Shown piece by piece: positions 17,688 through 25,275 of a stretch of 64,000 bases of DNA. Position 1 is the stretch's first letter; each line of letters starts with the position of its first letter. Both the position numbers and the translations under genes were made by a program. Below the pieces are notes generated by a model. That model was given only the letters and a program-made list of their open reading frames with translations. It made no database searches and was not told where the DNA came from. Source of the stretch: Vibrio sp. DW001 (GTDB lineage: Bacteria > Pseudomonadota > Gammaproteobacteria > Enterobacterales > Vibrionaceae). The DNA is taken from the NCBI RefSeq assembly GCF_029016285.1, contig NZ_CP091976.1:496001-560000 (forward strand), given 5' to 3'.

Positions 17688-18890
17688 TTAAAGCGTTGGG
17701 TGTTTGCCTTGCCACAGCACTTCACGGTAATGCACTGGATCGGTATCGCCTTCGGTGTTAATAAGAAGCACAATAGAATCGTGGTCTAATCCAAGTTTTG
17801 CCATCAACTTCTCACGTTCGGGGTGATAGTAAATAGCCGCTAACATTCCTGCACCAACCGCACCGGATTCACCGGATACCACTTTGGGGTCACTGCCTAA
17901 CGGATTCGCTAACACACGCATACCAAGAGCAGCGATACTGTCCTGACAAGATACAAATTGCGTAGAGCAGTCACGAAGTACAGGCCAACCGATTGGGTTA
18001 GGTTCCCCACATGCTAAACCAACCATAATGGTGGCGAGATCGCCTTCTACGTTGACCATTTCACCTTGTTCACTAATACCTGAGCGGTAAATGCAGTCTG
18101 CAAGATCTGGTTCGATAATGACCGAATGAAGCTTGTCTGCGCCGTACATGTCACAAAGGTAACCAAGCACACCGCCTGCCATCGCACCTACTCCAGCTTG
18201 CAAAAATACATGGGTAGGACGTTCAACATTCTGTTGCTTCATTTGATCGACAGCTTCTGCAGCCATTGTGGTGTAACCTTGCATGATCCACGTTGGGATT
18301 TCGGTATAGCCTTCCCAAGCCGTATCTTGCACGATCTTCCAGTTGTTCTTGTTTGCCGTCTTAATGGCCAAACGAACAGTGTCATCGTAGTTCATATCCG
18401 TAACGATACACTCTGCACCCAGAGCACGGATGTTGTTAACTCGCTCATCTGCCGAGCCTTTGGGCATATAAACCACTGCATTTTGACCCAGTTTACTTGC
18501 TGCCCATGCCACACCACGTCCGTGATTTCCGTCGGTTGCAGTGGCAAAGGTCATTTTTTCCGATATTTCGTTTCTCAACTTGTCGAAATCAAAATTATTA
18601 ATATCGAGTGAATACTCGGCACAAAGTAAGCGAGCAATTGCGTATGCACCACCTAACATTTTGAATGCGCATAAATCAAAACGATATGCTTCGTCTTTGA
18701 CTAATATTTTACCAAGGCCAATTTCTTTCGCTAAGCAGTCTAGAGAATGCAATGGCGTTGGTTGGTAACCTTCAACTTTTTGATGAAAAGCACGGGCTTT
18801 TTCCGCTTCATCAATGGTGAATAGAGGAGATTGCTTACCGTTATAATGGCGATTATCAGCAATCTCCATTTTTAGAGAGAATGTAGACAC
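17688..18890 (-). CDS. ygeX: Diaminopropionate ammonia-lyase
   Basis: A 400-residue fold-type II PLP enzyme that converts 2,3-diaminopropionate to pyruvate and two ammonia. The PLP lysine is K77 in FDLCAFKMLGG, at the same number as in the E. coli enzyme. The Ser/Thr and Gly-rich phosphate-binding loop appears as AGVGAMAGGVLGY near 235. ATDGNHGRGVAW near 117 is the substrate loop. Length matches the family. It is transcribed in the order ygeW-ygeX-ygeY with about 105- and 122-base gaps. Its pyruvate product gives a direct link to the PFOR gene at the other end of the island. Confidence 0.95.
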   Translation of the reverse strand: MSTFSLKMEIADNRHYNGKQSPLFTIDEAEKARAFHQKVEGYQPTPLHSLDCLAKEIGLGKILVKDEAYRFDLCAFKMLGGAYAIARLLCAEYSLDINNFDFDKLRNEISEKMTFATATDGNHGRGVAWAASKLGQNAVVYMPKGSADERVNNIRALGAECIVTDMNYDDTVRLAIKTANKNNWKIVQDTAWEGYTEIPTWIMQGYTTMAAEAVDQMKQQNVERPTHVFLQAGVGAMAGGVLGYLCDMYGADKLHSVIIEPDLADCIYRSGISEQGEMVNVEGDLATIMVGLACGEPNPIGWPVLRDCSTQFVSCQDSIAALGMRVLANPLGSDPKVVSGESGAVGAGMLAAIYYHPEREKLMAKLGLDHDSIVLLINTEGDTDPVHYREVLWQGKHPTL

Positions 18891-18995
18891 GACCAGACCT
18901 CATTGAATGAATTAAATGGAATGGGCGGGGAATCGAATTGATGCCCCCGCATAAATGGCTAACATTAGCCAGTTGTCTCGTTGTGGGACATTGGG

Positions 18996-20183
18996 TTATT
19001 TGACGCGTTTTTCAGACTCGTCTAATAACTGTTGTAAGATGTCACCTGGCGCCTGGTATTTACGGTTCAAAATCATGGCCGCAATGATATATGGTTTCCA
19101 GCTCGCTTCCTTGTATGTGGCTATGCGGTATTTTTCGAATACAGCTTCATCCACTTCACCTTCTTTACAAGATACGCCAGTGATATCCGCAGGTAGGCAA
19201 TGCATATAAAGCGCCTCTCCACCTTTGGTTTTCTTCATCATTTCTTCAGTACAATGCCAATCTTTGTGTTTTGCATTTTGAGCCAAACATTCTTGTTCAA
19301 GTGCTTTAAGTCCATCATGATCATCAGCACGTAGAAGTTCTGTACGACGGCCCATGACTTGATAAGGAGCCCATGATTTCGGATAGACGATATCGGCATC
19401 TTCGAAAGCTTCTTCCATAGAGGCAACCTGAGTAAAGCTACCACCTGATTCTTCAGCGTTCTTACGTGCTTGTTCAACAACTTCGGGAATAAGGTCATAA
19501 CCTTCTGGATGAGCCAATGTCACATCCATACCAAAGCGGGTCATCAAGCCGATAATCCCTTGTGGTACTGACAATGGTTTGCCATAACTCGGTGAATACG
19601 CCCACGTCATCGCGATTTTCTTGCCCTTCAATTGTTCTAGATCGCCGAAATGTTCTTCAAGCCAGGCTAAGTCAGCCATTGATTGGGTTGGGTGGTCGAC
19701 ATCGCACTGTAGGTTTACTAATGCTGGGCGATGAGGCAGAACACCTTCTTTCACACCATCATCGAGTGCTTCACCCACTTCGCGCATATAGGCATTACCT
19801 GCGCCTAAATACATGTCATCACGGATACCGATAGCATCTGCACAAAATGAAATCATATTCGCGGTCTCACGAACGGTTTCACCGTGAGCAATTTGAGATT
19901 TACCTTCATCAAGATCTTGCTGAGCGAGGCCCAACATATTAATAGCTGATGCATAGGAGAAACGAGTACGGGTTGAGTTGTCACGAAACAGTGAAATGCC
20001 CAAGCCATTTTTAAAGACGTTTGTAGCAATATTTTCCTGACGCATTGCTTTGATGACTTGCGCCGTTTTTAATACACACTCTAGCTCTTCAGGGCTTTGT
20101 TCCCACGTTAATAGGAAATCTTTCTTATGAAGTTCAGAGTCTAGTTCATTGATTTCCTTTATAAGTTCATTAATGCTTTTCAT
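18996..20183 (-). CDS. ygeW: Knotted carbamoyltransferase YgeW
   Basis: A 395-residue transcarbamoylase with the carbamoyl-phosphate loop SLFRDNSTRTRFSY (S70-T71-R72-T73-R74), the family HPTQ in DVDHPTQSMADL near 162 and HCLP in YMHCLPADITG near 331. The long middle region matches the trefoil-knotted YgeW branch rather than ornithine or aspartate transcarbamoylases. It probably runs in the phosphorolytic direction, feeding carbamoyl phosphate to carbamate kinase; its natural substrate is not settled. It is the first gene of the operon and its promoter faces the YgeV activator gene across a 416-base gap with repeated TATCA half-sites. Confidence 0.93.
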   Translation of the reverse strand: MKSINELIKEINELDSELHKKDFLLTWEQSPEELECVLKTAQVIKAMRQENIATNVFKNGLGISLFRDNSTRTRFSYASAINMLGLAQQDLDEGKSQIAHGETVRETANMISFCADAIGIRDDMYLGAGNAYMREVGEALDDGVKEGVLPHRPALVNLQCDVDHPTQSMADLAWLEEHFGDLEQLKGKKIAMTWAYSPSYGKPLSVPQGIIGLMTRFGMDVTLAHPEGYDLIPEVVEQARKNAEESGGSFTQVASMEEAFEDADIVYPKSWAPYQVMGRRTELLRADDHDGLKALEQECLAQNAKHKDWHCTEEMMKKTKGGEALYMHCLPADITGVSCKEGEVDEAVFEKYRIATYKEASWKPYIIAAMILNRKYQAPGDILQQLLDESEKRVK

Positions 20184-20403
20184 TTTATTCTTCCCAGTAA
20201 TTAAAAATTATTATGTCGTTTGCGGCTGGAATTTTCGGTTGGATAAAGTCCATTAAATAAACAGACACTGATTCCTTTATTCCAATATCTATGCCAATAA
20301 CGAAAGTAACTCGTAAAATAATCTGGTAAGGCCTATTAATACATTAAATACAACAAGTTACAGTTTATAAACTGTTTTTAGTACGCAATACCTTTTCTGC
20401 TGC

Positions 20404-20558
20404 ACTATCAATTACTATCAGTGATAACGACCAAAATGATAGTAGCCAAATAACGGTTTATCATATTGATATCCGGGTGTGATGCAGTGCTCAGATCCCG
20501 TCTCATTCTGGTAACCCCATTGTAAAATCTGACTTACATCAATCTTCCTTGATATCAA
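20404..20558. promoter_or_regulatory. Cluster of TATCA/TGATA half-sites between ygeW and ygeV
   Basis: Half-sites: TATCA at 20406, 20416 and 20459, and TGATA at 20422, 20437 and 20467. TTGATATCAA at 20549-20558 overlaps two more. The first two are direct repeats 10 bases apart. 20416-20426 is a perfect TATCA-G-TGATA palindrome, 20413-20420 pairs with 20437-20444 (TACTATCA/TGATAGTA), and 20459-20471 is TATCA-TAT-TGATA. The array is a good candidate for the upstream activating sequence of YgeV. I did not find a convincing -24/-12 sigma-54 promoter in this gap. Confidence 0.5.
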
Positions 20559-20599
20559 TCTTGTTAACTTGGTATGTCATTTCTCGAGTAGATCTCTAT

Positions 20600-22357
20600 A
20601 TGCTAAAAAACACTCAGCAATCCGAACTGATGCAACTTCAACCAACGATATTGCGTTTTACGCAAATGCTGTCAGCTGTACTTCAACTTGATGCTGAAGT
20701 CGTCGATGCCGATTTAGTTCGTGTTGCGGGCACTGGGCCGTATAGCAAACTCTTTGGTAAGAAAGCAAACAAAAGCTCCAGAATATTTAGGTACATCCTT
20801 GAAACTCATCAAGAAAAAGTCGTTCTAAAATCGCGTACAGATCCAATATGCAAAGGTTGCGACAATATAGCGACTTGTCGTGAAACCGCCTTTCTGGGCG
20901 TACCGATCATGGTTGAAGACCGCTGCGTAGGGGTGATCAGTCTCGTCGCCTTCACTGAAGAGTCACGAGAAAGAATCAAAGACAATGTTTCGTTATTTTC
21001 CGACTACATTCAGCATATCTCCCAAGTTGTAGTGGCAAAAGTATTGGCTAGCGACAAAGAGCATGAAGCTGGTCTGGATGAAGTATTAACAAGCCTGATA
21101 GAGAATATGGATCAGGGCGTACTAGTGTTAGATGGTAACCGCCAAGTAAAATATGGTAACCAACCAGCTCTCACCAATCTCAATATAGAGCGCGAAGCGT
21201 TATCAACCGTGGAAGTCAATATTCAGCCACTCTCTTTGCATAACAACGAATTGAAAGGGAATCAGCAACATATTATCTCTCTGGGTGACCGACAGGAATT
21301 AGTTGTTGGTCAATTTCATGATGCCCGCGGTCACCAACTCTTTCTAATGAGTTTTCACCAACCGAATAAATCGTTTTCAATTAACGAACCACAACCACAA
21401 TTCACCAATGTGATTGGTGAATGTAAGAAAATGCACCAACTGAAAACCTTAATCTCGCGTATCGCCAGTAGCCCTTCAAGTGTGCTTATTAATGGTGAAA
21501 GTGGAACCGGCAAAGAAGTCATCGCTCACGCCGTTCATGATTTAAGCACTCGCAGTGATCAACCCTTTATCGCCATTAACTGTGCGGCGATACCCGAGCA
21601 ACTTTTAGAAAGTGAACTTTTTGGTTATGTAAAAGGGGCATTTACTGGAGCTTCAACCAAAGGCAAAACGGGCCTAATTCAAGCCGCCAATAAAGGAACA
21701 TTGTTTCTGGATGAAATTGGCGATATGTCGATGACATTGCAGGCTAAGTTACTTAGGGTGCTGGAAGAGCGAGAGGTCAAGCCTATTGGTTCAAATACTT
21801 CAATTCCAATCGATATCCGAATTGTATCTGCGACCAACCGTGATTTCGCCGAAATGATCGCGTCTAACCGATTCCGTGAGGATCTATATTACCGCCTCAA
21901 CGTAATCCCTATTCATCTTCCCGCACTCAAAGAACGCGAAGGTGATGTTGAGCTTCTCGTTCAGTTTTTTCTAGATATACATACGCGAAAAATTGGTGTT
22001 GCTTACCCAGGTATTACCGATGAAACGATGGCTAGGCTTAATGCCTATCACTGGCCGGGCAACGTTCGTGAGCTCAGTAACTTAATTGAATATCTGGTGA
22101 ACGTTGTTCCTGAAGGTGACACTATTGACGTTGATTTATTGCCCCCTTATTTCGAGCAAACCTCGGTAGAGAAACAATCAACGAACGTTGTCATGGATGA
22201 TTTTGCAATGAGCCTTGAAGAGATGGAGAAAATCCGCATTGAAGATGCAATAAGTCGATTGAGTAATCGCAAATTGGTTGCTGATGAACTAGGCATCGGA
22301 ATTGCCACTCTTTATCGAAAAATCAAAAAGTATGGACTTAACGCTAATAGCCATTAG
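20600..22357 (+). CDS. ygeV: Sigma-54-dependent transcriptional activator YgeV
   Basis: A 585-residue enhancer-binding protein. The N-terminal sensory part includes a cysteine group CKGCDNIATC near residue 91 and a PAS-like region to about 260. The central AAA+ domain has GESGTGKEVIA (Walker A), GAFTGAS (sigma-54 loop) and GTLFLDEIGD (Walker B). A Fis-type HTH ending ADELGIGIATLYRKIKKYG closes the protein. Start: the frame opens earlier at a TTG (20549), but the ATG at 20600 gives the N-terminus MLKNTQQSELMQLQPTI expected of YgeV. The CX2CX5C group could bind a metal or iron-sulfur cluster. It is divergent from ygeWXY and probably activates it. Confidence 0.92.
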   Translation: MLKNTQQSELMQLQPTILRFTQMLSAVLQLDAEVVDADLVRVAGTGPYSKLFGKKANKSSRIFRYILETHQEKVVLKSRTDPICKGCDNIATCRETAFLGVPIMVEDRCVGVISLVAFTEESRERIKDNVSLFSDYIQHISQVVVAKVLASDKEHEAGLDEVLTSLIENMDQGVLVLDGNRQVKYGNQPALTNLNIEREALSTVEVNIQPLSLHNNELKGNQQHIISLGDRQELVVGQFHDARGHQLFLMSFHQPNKSFSINEPQPQFTNVIGECKKMHQLKTLISRIASSPSSVLINGESGTGKEVIAHAVHDLSTRSDQPFIAINCAAIPEQLLESELFGYVKGAFTGASTKGKTGLIQAANKGTLFLDEIGDMSMTLQAKLLRVLEEREVKPIGSNTSIPIDIRIVSATNRDFAEMIASNRFREDLYYRLNVIPIHLPALKEREGDVELLVQFFLDIHTRKIGVAYPGITDETMARLNAYHWPGNVRELSNLIEYLVNVVPEGDTIDVDLLPPYFEQTSVEKQSTNVVMDDFAMSLEEMEKIRIEDAISRLSNRKLVADELGIGIATLYRKIKKYGLNANSH

Positions 22358-22470
22358 CATTTAGCATTCAACCATCGCCTCAACTTGACCAAGGTTGGGG
22401 CACAACACAATTGGCTTTCGGTGTTCCAGCTCATGGTTGTCACGTACTTAAAGCACTAGAGTGAAAGGCA

Positions 22471-22818
22471 TTACTCCATTCTATGGATGTATTCAACAAT
22501 CACTTCATTACCTTCTACATAGGCCCTTTGAATCTCACCATCGACCGAAAGGCGCGTTTTTAGAAAAGCCGTTTTATTCTTTGCCAACGATCCATTTCTT
22601 AGCGATGAAATGGCCTGTTGTGGCTCTATGTGCATGATCTGGCAAAATTGTTTAACAAAACTGTAAGTGAGTGGTGCACCTCCACGCAAAAGAGCCGAAA
22701 ATTCCATTTGAGATATGCCTAACTTTTTGACCACCTCCATCTGAATTAATCTCATGTTTGCCTTTTTAGACATCCAGACATGGTAAAGCTCTTCTCTGTC
22801 TTCTTGTGTAAAATCCAC
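22471..22818 (-). CDS. Small HTH-like regulator, function unknown
   Basis: A 115-residue soluble protein. The middle part VVKKLGISQMEFSALLRGGAPLTYSFVKQFCQIMHIEPQQAI looks like a Cro/C1-type helix-turn-helix. It is preceded by a short helical N-terminus and followed by a short beta-like tail (KTRLSVDGEIQRAYVEGNEVIVEYIHR). I do not recognise a named family. The gene has ATG at 22818 and stands alone between ygeV (converging) and the FAH-family gene. Confidence 0.6.
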   Translation of the reverse strand: MDFTQEDREELYHVWMSKKANMRLIQMEVVKKLGISQMEFSALLRGGAPLTYSFVKQFCQIMHIEPQQAISSLRNGSLAKNKTAFLKTRLSVDGEIQRAYVEGNEVIVEYIHRME

Positions 22819-23012
22819 ACTATTTTCCTAACGATTAATAGAGGCCATGAATATGCCTTTTAACCTGAGAAAAGTGTCAAATTCCCGTGAAAATTGATCC
22901 TGTGAATTTATTTTTGGAAGCAACCGCAACCTAACTACTTATTCACTTCTAACCCAAAACAGGTAAGTAATCACCTCTGATCAATGTTCACTTCTATAAC
23001 CGAGACCAGAGC

Positions 23013-23627
23013 TTAATCAGCAACCCATTCGGCTTCGACAATCACTTTATCACCGCATTTTATGCGTCCAGTGAATATATCGCCCTGACAAACAACACCG
23101 ACACCTGCTGGTGTTCCACTCATTACAATGTCACTGGTTACTAGGTCAGTATAACTGCTGAGCTCTTGTAGAATGATCCGCGGCGGATAAAGCATCTGGT
23201 TCACGTGACCGCTTTGAATACGAACCCCATTGATAAACAGCTCAATATTAAGGTCATCGATTTCAGCACCATCTAAAGGCACAAATCGGCTCAAAACAGC
23301 AGAGCCATCAAAGGCCTTTGCTCGCTCCCAAGGCAATCTTTTTTCTTTCAACCGACTTTGTAAATCTCGTTTAGTGAGATCAAGACCGAACCCAACAGCC
23401 GCCAGTTTTTTACGCCTCACCATAAAACAAATTTCCGCCTCATAATGAAGGGCTTCTTGGTGAAAAGATCGCAATCTATTCGAAATCGACGAATTAGGCT
23501 TATTAAATACCACCATCTCGTCAGGAATGACATTGTTCAACTCTTTTATATGCTCGACATAGTTTCTACCGATGCATAACACCTTGGACGGTTTCACTTT
23601 TTTATCGCCTAACGCTACGGTATTCAT
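23013..23627 (-). CDS. Fumarylacetoacetate hydrolase family protein
   Basis: A 204-residue FAH-fold protein. Seen are the N-terminal SKVLCIGRNYVEHIKELNN, the metal-ligand block LHYEAEICFMV near residue 60, and the C-terminal VMSGTPAGVGVVCQGD. Relatives are acylpyruvate hydrolases, oxaloacetate decarboxylases or 2-keto-acid hydrolases (YcgM type); which applies here cannot be read from the sequence. It is slightly short for the family (about 210-220). It lies 29 bases downstream of ohrR on the same strand, so it may share a transcript with that regulator. Confidence 0.82.
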   Translation of the reverse strand: MNTVALGDKKVKPSKVLCIGRNYVEHIKELNNVIPDEMVVFNKPNSSISNRLRSFHQEALHYEAEICFMVRRKKLAAVGFGLDLTKRDLQSRLKEKRLPWERAKAFDGSAVLSRFVPLDGAEIDDLNIELFINGVRIQSGHVNQMLYPPRIILQELSSYTDLVTSDIVMSGTPAGVGVVCQGDIFTGRIKCGDKVIVEAEWVAD

Positions 23628-23656
23628 CTGTTATGTTCCCTACTTATGAACAAGCA

Positions 23657-24109
23657 TCAATCGTTCAACTTACTCAGTAACTTCTCGCATAATCGTTTCA
23701 GTTCTATCAACTCTTCAACGTCCATATTAAGTTTACAGACCATACCATTTGGCACTAAAAGCGCCTTCTTTCTCAATTCCAAACCTTGTTCAGTCACGTA
23801 CAGCATGCGAACTCTTTCATCATCTAGACCTCGTTTTCTGCTGACTAACCCTTTACCTTCTAGCCGCTTTAAAAGCGGTGTCAAAGTGCCAGAATCAAGA
23901 TGAAGTTTATTGCCCAGTTCCTTTACATTGATTCCATTGGTCTTCCACAACACCATCATCACAAGGTATTGAGAATAGGTGAGATCAATCTCCAACAAAA
24001 GAGGCCGATAAGCTCGAATTACGGCGTTAGCAGCGCTATATAAAGGGAAACAGACTTGATTATCCAATTCTAATGCTTTTTCATCTACGGTAAAACGACC
24101 CGATGTCAT
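23657..24109 (-). CDS. ohrR: MarR-family peroxide sensor OhrR
   Basis: A 150-residue MarR-type repressor with the redox-sensing N-terminal cysteine C20 in LELDNQVCFPLYSAAN. The wing-helix motif reads VKELGNKLHLDSGTLTPLLKRLEGKGLVSRKRGLDDERV near 60-100. OhrR releases DNA when C20 is oxidised by organic peroxides. It is divergent from ohr, and the 110 bases between them carry two perfect palindromes at 24126-24141 and 24186-24199. This is a standard ohrR-ohr pair. Confidence 0.93.
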   Translation of the reverse strand: MTSGRFTVDEKALELDNQVCFPLYSAANAVIRAYRPLLLEIDLTYSQYLVMMVLWKTNGINVKELGNKLHLDSGTLTPLLKRLEGKGLVSRKRGLDDERVRMLYVTEQGLELRKKALLVPNGMVCKLNMDVEELIELKRLCEKLLSKLND

Positions 24110-24125
24110 AATTCATCTCCGAACA

Positions 24126-24199
24126 ATATTGTGCACAATATACTTGCATTTCAGTTTAACTTCGATTTATAATTGAGCACAACTTAATTGCGCGCAATT
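24126..24199. promoter_or_regulatory. OhrR operators
   Basis: ATATTGTGCACAATAT (24126-24141) and AATTGCGCGCAATT (24186-24199) are perfect palindromes 60 bases apart centre to centre. A third, imperfect one, AATTGAGCACAACTT, lies at 24171-24185. They fit the TTG-N-CAA core style of OhrR boxes and overlap both divergent promoters. Confidence 0.7.
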
Positions 24200-24219
24200 T
24201 AATTACAAGGTGACTTACT

Positions 24220-24642
24220 ATGACAACTATATATAAAACTAAAGCAACAGCATTAGCGGGTCGTAACGGCAAAGTAGCAACAGACGATGGTTTGCTTGAA
24301 GTGAATTTAAGTTACCCGAAAGAAATGGGCGGTTCAGGTACGGCTACCAACCCTGAGCAACTATTTGCGGCGGGTTATTCTGCTTGTTTCTCGAATGCGA
24401 TTCTTCATGTTGCTCGCGAAACTAAAGTTAGTATTGACCAAGCACCAGTAACTGCAGAAGTCGGTATTGGACCAAATGCAGAAGGCGGTTTCGCTCTCAC
24501 TGTCAGCCTAGCTGCAACACTAGATTTGCCACAAGAAAATGCATTAGAGATAGTGCGCATGGCACATAAAATTTGTCCATACTCGAATGCAACTCGCGGT
24601 AACATTGATGTTGCTGTCACCATAAACGGTGAAGCCATTTAA
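24220..24642 (+). CDS. ohr: Organic hydroperoxide reductase Ohr
   Basis: A 140-residue thiol peroxidase of the Ohr/OsmC fold. The catalytic cysteines are C56 in GYSACFSNA and C119 in KICPYSNATRGN, both at the usual places. The family arginine region and the N-terminal GRNGKV are present. It detoxifies organic and fatty-acid hydroperoxides with lipoyl-dependent recycling. It is controlled by the divergent OhrR. A hairpin plus T-run at 24756-24789 ends its transcript. Length is normal. Confidence 0.95.
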   Translation: MTTIYKTKATALAGRNGKVATDDGLLEVNLSYPKEMGGSGTATNPEQLFAAGYSACFSNAILHVARETKVSIDQAPVTAEVGIGPNAEGGFALTVSLAATLDLPQENALEIVRMAHKICPYSNATRGNIDVAVTINGEAI

Positions 24643-24755
24643 CCTGAACACTGGTCATACCAAGTTAAGTAAGTTTGTGACCAACTACGTTTCCAGGTGA
24701 GTATTATTTAGAAAGGAAACATCGAAATAGACCTCCACTGCCTATGACGATATTC

Positions 24756-24789
24756 GAGCCTGCTCCTAATGCGAGTAGGCTCTTTTTTT
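24756..24789 (+). terminator. Rho-independent terminator downstream of ohr
   Basis: GAGCCTGCTC-ctaatgc-GAGTAGGCTC followed by seven T. The stem is 10 bp with one G·U pair. It stands 114 bases after the ohr stop. Confidence 0.8.
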
Positions 24790-24835
24790 ATCATCTATTG
24801 ACCATGTTTAGGGGGTCGACACTTGGGTTATTGAA

Positions 24836-25117
24836 TTAAAGATACTCGCAAAGATACGCCGTCGGCTCTTCTACTTTTACATCAAAAGATGCGTTACCAA
24901 CGACTTCAAAAGCCTGCCCTGTGGTAAACGTCGTCCATTGTTCTTCGTCTGCACGCTTGATCATTAATGCCCCCTTCACTACCGTCATCTTTTCCGGTGC
25001 ACCCGTGCCAAATGTATATTCACCCGAAGCCATAACACCAACACTGCTGTCTCCATCTTCCTGAGTAAAACCTAACGACTTAACACCACCGTCAAAGTAA
25101 GTATTTTCTTTGATCAT
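24836..25117 (-). CDS. ppnP: Pyrimidine/purine nucleoside phosphorylase PpnP
   Basis: A 93-residue single-domain cupin of the DUF1255/YaiE family, which phosphorolyses nucleosides. Its sequence has FDGGVKSLGFTQ, SVGVMASGEYTFGTGAPEKMTVVKGAL and the C-terminal PTAYLCEYL, matching PpnP closely. The start ATG at 25117 has AAGGA 6 bases upstream. A longer reading starting at 25138 adds seven residues but has no better ribosome site. Single gene. Confidence 0.92.
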   Translation of the reverse strand: MIKENTYFDGGVKSLGFTQEDGDSSVGVMASGEYTFGTGAPEKMTVVKGALMIKRADEEQWTTFTTGQAFEVVGNASFDVKVEEPTAYLCEYL

Positions 25118-25275
25118 TTTACATCCTTGTTGCTTCATTTATTGAACCCATATTTGTATAAGAATTTTCACCCATTCACAAGCAATATAACAAACCCCTC
25201 CGTATAAAGGATGGCGGTTTTTCTTAGACGATGCCGTCGGGAATTACGCAGAAATGACGATAAACTGAGGTTTAG

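Noticed and set aside
20467..20500. Sigma-54 promoter GG-N10-GC before ygeV
   Set aside because: The best candidate (GGTGTGATGCAGTGC) has the GG and GC one base too far apart and a poor match around them.
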